Assembly: GCA_022457155.1 (NCBI GenBank) | Contig: JAJGOT010000132.1 | Span: forward strand, 139,001 to 203,000 | Length of the DNA: 64,000 bases | Direction: 5' to 3' | DNA from: Cladopsammia gracilis | Taxonomy: Eukaryota > Cnidaria > Anthozoa > Scleractinia > Dendrophylliidae | Shown here: positions 51,501 through 60,465 of the stretch, one piece after another | Layout of the letters: each line of letters opens with the position of its first letter | How positions within the stretch are numbered: the first letter of the stretch is position 1 | Program-made: the position numbers and the translations under genes | Notes under the pieces: model-generated | Told to the model about the DNA's origin: nothing | The model's input: only the letters and a program-made list of their open reading frames with translations | The model's database searches: none

Positions 51501-54500
51501 TACTGTGAAACTCATGAGGTCGACTTGTGGCAAGTCTAGTAGAAACGTTTTTGTAGGGTTTAAAGGCCCAGCCAAACGAACGCAACATACATCTTGTAAC
51601 ATTGTTACGCGCAACGTGTCACACGCGTTTGGCCACCCTATTGCAACATGTTGGATGGCGTTGGATCAAATTTGACCATTTTCAAACTTGATCCAAGAAG
51701 ATACTATGAATAAAAATGCAAAGTTTTTGCATTATTCCATGAACGTTTACTAACACTTTTGACGACATTGATGTAAAGTTGATACTTTAAGGCCTGAGCA
51801 GGTTCGTTTCATGGATGACTTTTCAAAAGTCGATTATGGAAAATTGTTTTTCACTCGATTAAGCTGTTGTTATTACTCATGCGCGTAGCGGCATGAGTTA
51901 TAAAATGGCCCCCGTTTTTCTTCTTATTAGTTTTCTTTCTTTTGTGTGTGTCACGATTTTGCATGCAAATTTATGCACGCATATTTTAAATTGTGCTCTT
52001 CCGGTTCATAGCTTTGCCATTTACACTTCCTGTTTAGTGACTTCCGGCTACTTTCACTTCCGGTAAAACAGCGTTACTGAAGCGTCACGACAGCGTCTCC
52101 TACAACCCTAATTACACAACTAATGTTGACGTTAGGTATATATAAGACGTAGAAGAATCACTGGCTTCATTGTGGTACAGCCTTCATTTACAAAACGTTC
52201 AATAGTAAACAACGTGGTTTGCAGGAACGATGACTTAATGAAAGGATAAACTCTTTTCCATGTCGGACATCTTCTTATCATGTTTAATATATATCATAAA
52301 ACTTTCTTACGCATGCGCATGAGTATAGGCTGCTTGCAGCCTCTTGTTATCTTTAAACTGCGAGTTGAGAGTAGGATAAGACAAGAACTGCTGGGGAATG
52401 AAGTGTCAATATAATACGGAACTCCGCAAAAAAAAAAAAAAAAAAAACGAAACTTAAGTTTGGTTGATCACTTACAAAAGGTCTGTCTGCAACTGGCACT
52501 TTCATAACATTGTTACAAAAAGACAAACCTTGCATCCTGGGAAGTAACCATTCTGGCTTCTTGACCATCAGCAAAAGCAAGGGATGCATTGCAGATAGGA
52601 TTGGGAAAAACATTTTCACAGCCATCCCTTCCAAATTCCATGTCCTGTAGAAAAAACAATAATACCCCATACATGTAAATATAGAAAAAAAATCAAATAT
52701 GGTATCCTTAAACCCGGCTCCCTTTCAGCAGGTACTATGACAATTAATGAATTAACAGAGTGACGAGACGGGTAGTGGTTTAAGTCCCTTGCGGAAGCCC
52801 AATGTGTTCGTCCATGTGAATCCCACGCCAAAGATTAATGCCAAAGGCTTTCAAAATGTATGTCAAGCAGGGAAGTCCTACTAATAAAACCTAAAATTAG
52901 AATCAATCAATTATCACATGTAGGAGTGCGCCAAAGACTGCAACAGAACACCAGTACGTCGTGCAGCCTTTTAAACCCGCTCTGGAACATCATACGGAAT
53001 GCAGACTCAAAAACATGTATATGTCCTTTGAGACCTGTACTTTCACTTTGAGCCACCAAAGAGCCAGGGCCAAGTGTTGAACTCTCAAGCACTTGTCAAC
53101 TCTCAGTGATTTTCATTGTCATTTATCCAGGGGGGGGGGGTTAATACTCACTTCTCCCATGTCAGGCATGTCATCATCACCATAGTCGTCCCCCATTGTT
53201 TCTGGATAGTCACATTCTGGCTCAGTAGCTGTTGATAACAAATATCAAACATGCAAAATAGAGTTTCATCAGGTAAACACCTCAAAGTGGGGAAGGTATT
53301 GGAAGGAGGGGAGGGTTGAAGGGAGGGGGGGAAGGGTTGAAGGGAGGGGGGGAGGGTTGAAGGGGGGGATGAAGCAAAACGTCTGGTGTTCACGAGTTAG
53401 CTCAGGAGCCTTTGATAATTCAACATTAACACTGACTGTTTTGAACATTTTTACAGCTCACTAATTAAAAGACCACAAGTCATATAGCTTGTTAAATCAA
53501 AGAGGTATTCAAGTTGCGATGCATGAAAGGCTAAGACTAGTCTCCTACGCAGCCATTGTGTGATGAACCTAAAAACGGCTGTGTAGGAGTAAGCTAAGTC
53601 AGACTTGGTGTGATGTTTCTCACAGGCCTCTTACCAGGTGCATTGACATCAAAAGCATGTTCATTAGTTTCCATTTCTGCCACCATTTTGCTATAATTGG
53701 TATTGGCCTGCAACAATTTAAAACAATAGTATTTTGTTAATCAAATTCCTAATTGGAATAGCATGTCATTAAGACGAATTTGCATTTGACAATTTGCAAC
53801 AATTACTTATTATAGCCATTAATAAATAAATACAATATTCACCAATCTTTTTTTCTGTCACATGTAAGTTGTAAATTTTAATGACACTCACCCATTTTCA
53901 GTGAGAAACGTATACTGTGCTTGCTCTTGAAAGTCTAAATAATATTTTCAACTGATTGACAATAATTTTATGGTCTGATAAGCAATAAACAACAGTGAGT
54001 CAGTGAAGTCACTGAGTTTTGAAACTGCTGTCTAATTGAATCCCTCTAGAATCTACGTTGCAATTTTATTGCCTTAATTTATTTCATAAGGGGCACTACT
54101 ACCACTGAAAAGTTTTCACTAAAGTTATATAGATTCGTAGATACCAACAGTACCTCGTCTCCATTTCTTGTCCAGTTCGTGAATTCAAAATCAGCAAAAT
54201 GAGGACAGATCTGCAATCCTTCAAAATTGACTCGACTGTAAACATCTGCAATAAAATTTCAAAAGAGAACACCTGACAGTTAGTAAATGTTTTCTTGCAA
54301 AATTCCCAAATAGAGAAGTCAGCTACTTTTCCCCCTAAACTGAAAAAATTAAAGAAAGATTCTTTCAAACCTAAATTAAAATTCATCTTGATGAACTTGA
54401 GGTTTACATGAATGTACTTTTACCTCAATTTCAAAATAATTATCAAAAGATCGGGCCAATAAATTTGGTGCCCAGAACGCTGGAAATTGCATTTCAGAGC

Positions 54501-57500
54501 TTTCAGACCCTTCTAGAAAAAGGGGCCTTACAGCCCCTTGTTGCCACAGTCGCTTACTCTACTCAAACCAGCTGGCTACTTCAAATTTTATTGAAACCCC
54601 TGCCCTTGCCATAGTCATGGAAACAATCATGGCATCTCACCTCGGAGTTCAGACAGGTCCACCATACTGTTATCCTGCGTCGTTTCTCCTTCTGATGACA
54701 CATCTCTTGTTGTCATGGTCACTGATGTGGAGTCGAGTAGAAGCTCGCAAGTATCGTCACGGACAAACAAGTGGTTTAGGAGCAGGCCTCCTGTACCTCC
54801 TTCATCAAAGGCTGCTGATGTCTTGTGGAACAACGGATCAACCTTTATGGCATGGACAAACAGAACAAATCAACATTCAGCAGTTTAAAATATTGCATAT
54901 GTCGGATTAATACTCTGTTAAATTATGTTTTTTAATCAGTATGGCTGTGAAAACAAAAAGCATTACCATGATTTAAGAAGGTCAATTTAGTTTATCTCCT
55001 CTCCTTTACCTCCTAATATATTGCTGATCTAAACAATCCATACTAAGTTAAGTTGATATAAATAATAAGATGCTGCAGACAGCAGTAGGCTGGCTCCTAC
55101 TCAAGGACGTTTGTGGTAACATGGCTGCAAGAGGGCTAACTGACTTAGATCTGGAGAAATTATTACTTTCTTTCTGTTGCCAGGCATCCACCCCCCACCC
55201 TGGAAAGGAAGCTCCTCATTTGGTGCTACTGGGGCTGCTCCTGCTGTGAAACATACATGTAAGTACATGTATCAGCTGCAGATGCCAAGAATGCCAAGAA
55301 TGCCAAGCAGTACTTAACAATCACAAGCTAACAACTTACCTCAAAGGCCAAGTCAAACTGGCTGACATTAAGGTTCTTGAGATTTGTCTCTATGGTATTT
55401 CCAGGTCTATGATGGGCAGCCTTTTAAAAAATGCAGCTTTTCTCAATCCAACATCACATCAAAATGCTTTTAACATGATAATTTAATAAAAATGCAGTAT
55501 TGACGAATCTCCAAAGTTTTGATGAGTGTTAAAAAAAAAGGCATGGGCTTTAAACTACATTTCAAAGAAAAACAATAGTGACAGCCTTAGATTATGCCAT
55601 GAAAACAGAACCAGGTTTTTTGTTAAGGTTTTCAATAACTGGGACAAAATTGTGAATAACAGGGACCATTTATTGGCATGCAGTCCCAATTCAGGGTAGA
55701 TGTGAGAGGGGGACACCCTCTTCCACTGCTGGGGGTATGGCAGAAAATGTTTGAAATTGTCAGGTCCAAAGTGTGTTTTTTAGGTCATTTCTGGCCAATT
55801 TGGTCTTTGTTTTTAATTAACTGCTATGAAAGAGGCATTAGTAACAAAGCATAGTTTTATTTCACTCGTAATAAAGATCAAAATAATAGCCCATCAACAT
55901 TAGCAGTTCTTTATTCAAATGTCTTGTTAGCACATTTTCCTGACAGAGAAATACCCGGGACAAGAATTGAAACAGCCAAGTAAAGGTCCCGGCGTCCCTG
56001 CTCTAACAAAACCCCTGCATAAGGCCAGGTGTAATGACCTGTAAAGGGGAAGGTCGTCACAAATGAAAATGCATCATCAAGAGCCTGGCAACTGGCAATA
56101 AAATATAGCTGGCAACTACAGTTAAGATGACCGGCAACTTTAAAATTTGGAAATGACCAAAAGACAAGGGTTTCCTAATGAATCTGTACAAAATCTACAT
56201 GTACTTAAGACTGAAATAAAACTTTGTTTGTCTGTTACCTTCTTTGTTTTCTGAGTTCCTTGCTGCTCTTCTCCAGTTCCTTCAGCATTCTCGTCTCCAC
56301 CATCTGGAAAAAATATATTGAGGTGTCCAAGTTTTATGATGCAAAATTTTTAAACAATTCTGGAATAGCATAACCAGGAATTTAATTTGCACCTTAATTA
56401 TCACACAACATTGTAATTTGTATTGCATGCTACTTAGTAATGATAAGTTGTAGAAGACATTTTTTAATCTCTCAAAGCACTTAACACTTTTACATTTTCA
56501 ACATTTGATACTAACCTTGATTCTCAGCTCTTCCTAAACCTCCTAACATTTTATAGGCTTGTGCATGAATAGAATCAACACGACCGGCATAGATTTTAGC
56601 ACTCGCATCAAGTGTGCAACTTGCAACCTGTGGCAAATTTGGCTGAATGAGTAACATATTTTCAAAGGAAGAAGTGTTTAAACTTCCAGCCATCTAGATA
56701 CTTTATCTATTGGCTGGCACAGTAAATGACTAAGAAATACATGTCGTAAGCAAATCCAAGGATTTCAGGATTGTTCAAGATATATGTTCGAGATAGGAGG
56801 ATAATTATATTCACGATCGGAAGCTTATCATGTAGTTCTCTGTTATGAGCTTCTGTCAAGATTATATAGTTGAGGTTTCACAGTGGGTTATATTACTTTT
56901 CTGTAAATATTAAATAAAATGTTTAATTTATATTTTTCTGACCTGGAAGTTAGTCATGTCTCCTTCTCTGACTGTCTTGATCAAGTCTTGCATGTAATCA
57001 ATCAAGTGTAGACCAAAGGCATTCTTGGCATTAATTTTCTACAAATAAAGAAAAGAGCATTTCATTAAGAGCAACAATCGTTTTGTAGAATCCTAGCTGC
57101 ACATGTACAGCTACCCACATAGATAGCCTTGCCCAAGAGAGTGAGCAACACAGAAAAAAGAAATTTTAAAATCTACAATCTATCAACCTCTGTGCCTTGT
57201 GATGCAACGATAAAAAACATATTAATTGGATTGCTAGGGACAACCCAACAGGTTCAAACCAGGGTTGGGCATTCTCTACTTGCACAAATCCCATAATACA
57301 CCTCTTTTACGCCCCAAAATTTTGCATAATCATTGTTTGCAATTTCTCCTGGGACATGAAGATGTCCCAAGGGAAATCTAAAACAATGCCTATGCAAATT
57401 TTTTTTGGGAAGAAGCGGTGTATCATGGTGTTGTGCAAGTAGAGAATTAGCGCTCACCCACTTGCTAATGAGACTGTATATTTTAGAGCAGTTTTCAATT

Positions 57501-58465
57501 GAATGTCGTAAAACCAAAACCAAAGTAATTACTCTCAGACAAATCACAACAGTCACAAACAATCCAATGAACCAATCAGAGCCCGATCGAAGCAATTACA
57601 TGTCGGCGGCACCAAAACGTGTGCGAGCAAGTCACGATTGGTTTTAGTGTTACTGCTGATTGCCAATCACAAAGCCTAGCAATGCAAAAGCAAAGCAATA
57701 AATGAATGTAATTACTTCTCACACTCAATTGAAAACTGCTCTAAATGCTTTTGGGCAAGTGTAAATTGCACATCACTAGCCTGGTTTTTGTGTGACTGAA
57801 TTTCACTATTAATGCTAGCTCAAAGAAATTAATGATAAGTTACAGAGTGACATAATTATTAAAAACACAACATATCTTCTTTTCTTTAGTTGCTATCTTA
57901 GCTCATAATGTAGATTAATGTTTCATTTAATTACATTTATTTACATGGTAAAATATTTGTTGTGGTTCCATTTTTATTTTGGTTTGAAAATTTCAAACCA
58001 GTTTAATTTTTATTTTCCTTTGTCTCAGATTGTGGTAATGAACTTGAGACAAAAGGGAACAAAAATTAAACAAAGAAAAATTTGAACCAAAACATATTAT
58101 TTGTAAAAAAAATCACTTTGGAGTTAAATAATTGAAGGGCTCTGGGAAAGAACGTCCTGGGTGAGTACATTATGTAATCCACTCACCCGACTGGTGCTTT
58201 CCAACCAGGACCTTAGCTTGTCAATAGATTGATTGGGATATGGTAAATTGCACCTACATTTGTACAGAGAGGAGTTCACTTACATTTTCTGTTGATAATT
58301 TGATACAGTTGGAATACAAGTCTTTCAACTGAATGTTAGTTAAACCATTGGTTCCTGCAGTCTGGCTCCTGGGAGCAAAATAAGAAATAAAAAAATCAGA
58401 ATATAAATAGAGAGCAAGGCAGTTACAAAGAGATCTATCCTTTAGCAGAAGCCCATTGCTGAACT

Positions 58466-58500
<35 letters not shown>

Positions 58501-60433
58501 CTTATCCGTTAAACGGCTAAAAGCGTTAGGTGTCCGTTAGATATCCGTTATAAAATTTCCTGAAAACCGTTAAACGCTTTCACCAAACCGTTAGGCGTTA
58601 GTATTTAACCGTTAGCACGAATAGCGTATCCGTTAGGCGTTAGTATTCAACCGTTAGAACATATTTCGCATCCGTTAGGCGTTAGTTTCTAACCGTTAGA
58701 GCGGATAGCGTGTCCGTTAGGCGTTAGTATTGAACCGTTAGAACGAATACTGTAACCGTTAGCAAAGAATTAACATCCGTTAGCTAAAGTTTGGCATCCG
58801 TTAGGACTAGTCTGAACGTTAGAATTATCCCAGCACCCGTTCAAGAGGTGCTGGAAATGACTGTTCTAGAGGTGATAGTGTTTTTCGTTTGCCTTTTAAT
58901 TACCTTCACTGAATACACCGCTGAATACTATTTCCATGGTATAAATCTAACATCCCAGCAATACTCGTTGAAAATGGAGCGAAGTTTCGTCCAATAATCC
59001 ATAATTATAAACAGTCTACGAAGAGTCGCTTTCACTGATACGTTCATTATCGAACGGCAAAATAATTCTTTCGAACAGCTCGCCGTGAATGTCGAGCGGC
59101 TGAACGACAGACAGACTGGCGGTAATTCGTAGACTACGCCAGCAGGCCGCGAGAAAACAAAGTAATAGTACTAGTCACGCTCGTTTTACCAATTACCTGT
59201 ATTTGAATCAAGCAAGGTTTTGACTTCAAGGCCAGGGAATGATAAACGTGATTTCTTTTATGAGACTGGAGAACATTAATTATTTTTCGCTGCTCGCTCG
59301 CGGAATGTAAACAACAAGCGGCCCGGATTCCCAAGTGCAGTAGTCACGCAAAATTCATGTGTAAAATTCTTTCTGCACTTCATGTTTACTTATTGTTAAA
59401 ATAAATCTTGAACTAAAAATTATAATCGAAATTAAATACGGTAGGGAAGGTTTGGTAGCAGAAAAAAATTAAACCCTTGGAAGTTTGTTGTAGTTGTCGG
59501 TAAAAAAAGAGTGCTTGGCGGTCCCTTGGGAAAAGTGGTAAAAGTGCACCAAATTTGCATATGTCAAAACGGTAATTTGAAACCTTAAAACACGCTGGCA
59601 CAAACAGACTATGCGCTTCTATTCTCTGTTTTCTTTGTAGTTTCGCTCGCCAAATTAAGATTAAGCTTTTCCAAACTCTCAGCCTTCATTTCCAAGTATT
59701 CCAGTGCCGCGCTAAAACATCACAGGAAGTTTGGAGTGTCTTCGGGCCGGGAATAAACATACGCCGCGTTTTGTTTCGCAAGGGTTCCCTTCCCGTCCAT
59801 CCGCGTGATCTCCATCTAAGTGAGAAAAACATTCGTCGCTTGATTCTTGCTCGTTTTAAGAGCGGGACTGTTGTCTGGCTTGAATCTCACTCATGTCTGG
59901 CCAAACAGATGCTCGATAACATTTCTGGGAGAGAAAAACTAGCTGTTTTATTATGGAAGATTATCCAGCGCAATTATTTCCTGAGTCGGCAGAATGTTTA
60001 TCGGGCGCTCTGAATATTTACTGTCGGTACAGTCTGATAAATAATTATTCTCGGAAGCCGTTCCTTTTCGAAACTATCAAGCTATTCGTTGGACAAATTT
60101 GCCGAAGCGTTGTTAAACGCTTCAAGCTATCCGTTAGACGAATTTGCCATACCGTTAAACGCTTCAAGCTATCCGTTAGATGAATTTGTCATACCGTTAA
60201 ACGCTTTAAGCTATCCGTTAGACGAATCAACAGAAGCGTTTAACGGTTCAAGCTATCCGTTAGATGAATTTGCCATACCGTTAAATGCTTCAAGCTATCC
60301 GTTAGATGAATCAACAGAAGCGTTTAACGCTTCAAGCTATCCGTTAGAATGCTTTCGTTGGCCGTTAGAACGCTTTGAAGGCCGTTAGCTATCCGTGCGT
60401 TAGCCGTTGGTTTTTATCCGTTTAACGGATAAG

Positions 60434-60465
<32 letters not shown>

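Larger units (their letters stand above)
52645..55339. other. NCAPH introns 6-10, small, nothing else seen
   Basis: Introns of about 400-750 bp between exons 7-11. The only notable features are a G-rich run at 53131-53140 and a purine tract GGAAGG/GAGGGGGG at 53290-53368. Confidence 0.5.
55421..58283. other. NCAPH introns 2-5, one MITE inside
   Basis: Non-coding apart from exons 3-5. The MITE at 57483-57744 is the only clear mobile element. A local inverted pair around TTTGGTTTGAAA / TTTGAACCAAAA is at 57980-58092. Confidence 0.45.

Noticed and set aside
51403..51675. A 90-codon plus-strand gene
   Set aside because: It overlaps Cys/Ser/Arg-rich low-complexity reading of GCTCGCTCGC DNA and a dispersed repeat; no family features and no splice context.
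60089..60388. A gene encoding a repeat protein (SSYPLDE units)
   Set aside because: It lies in the subterminal repeat array of the 2-kb TIR element and is explained by the CCGTTAG units.
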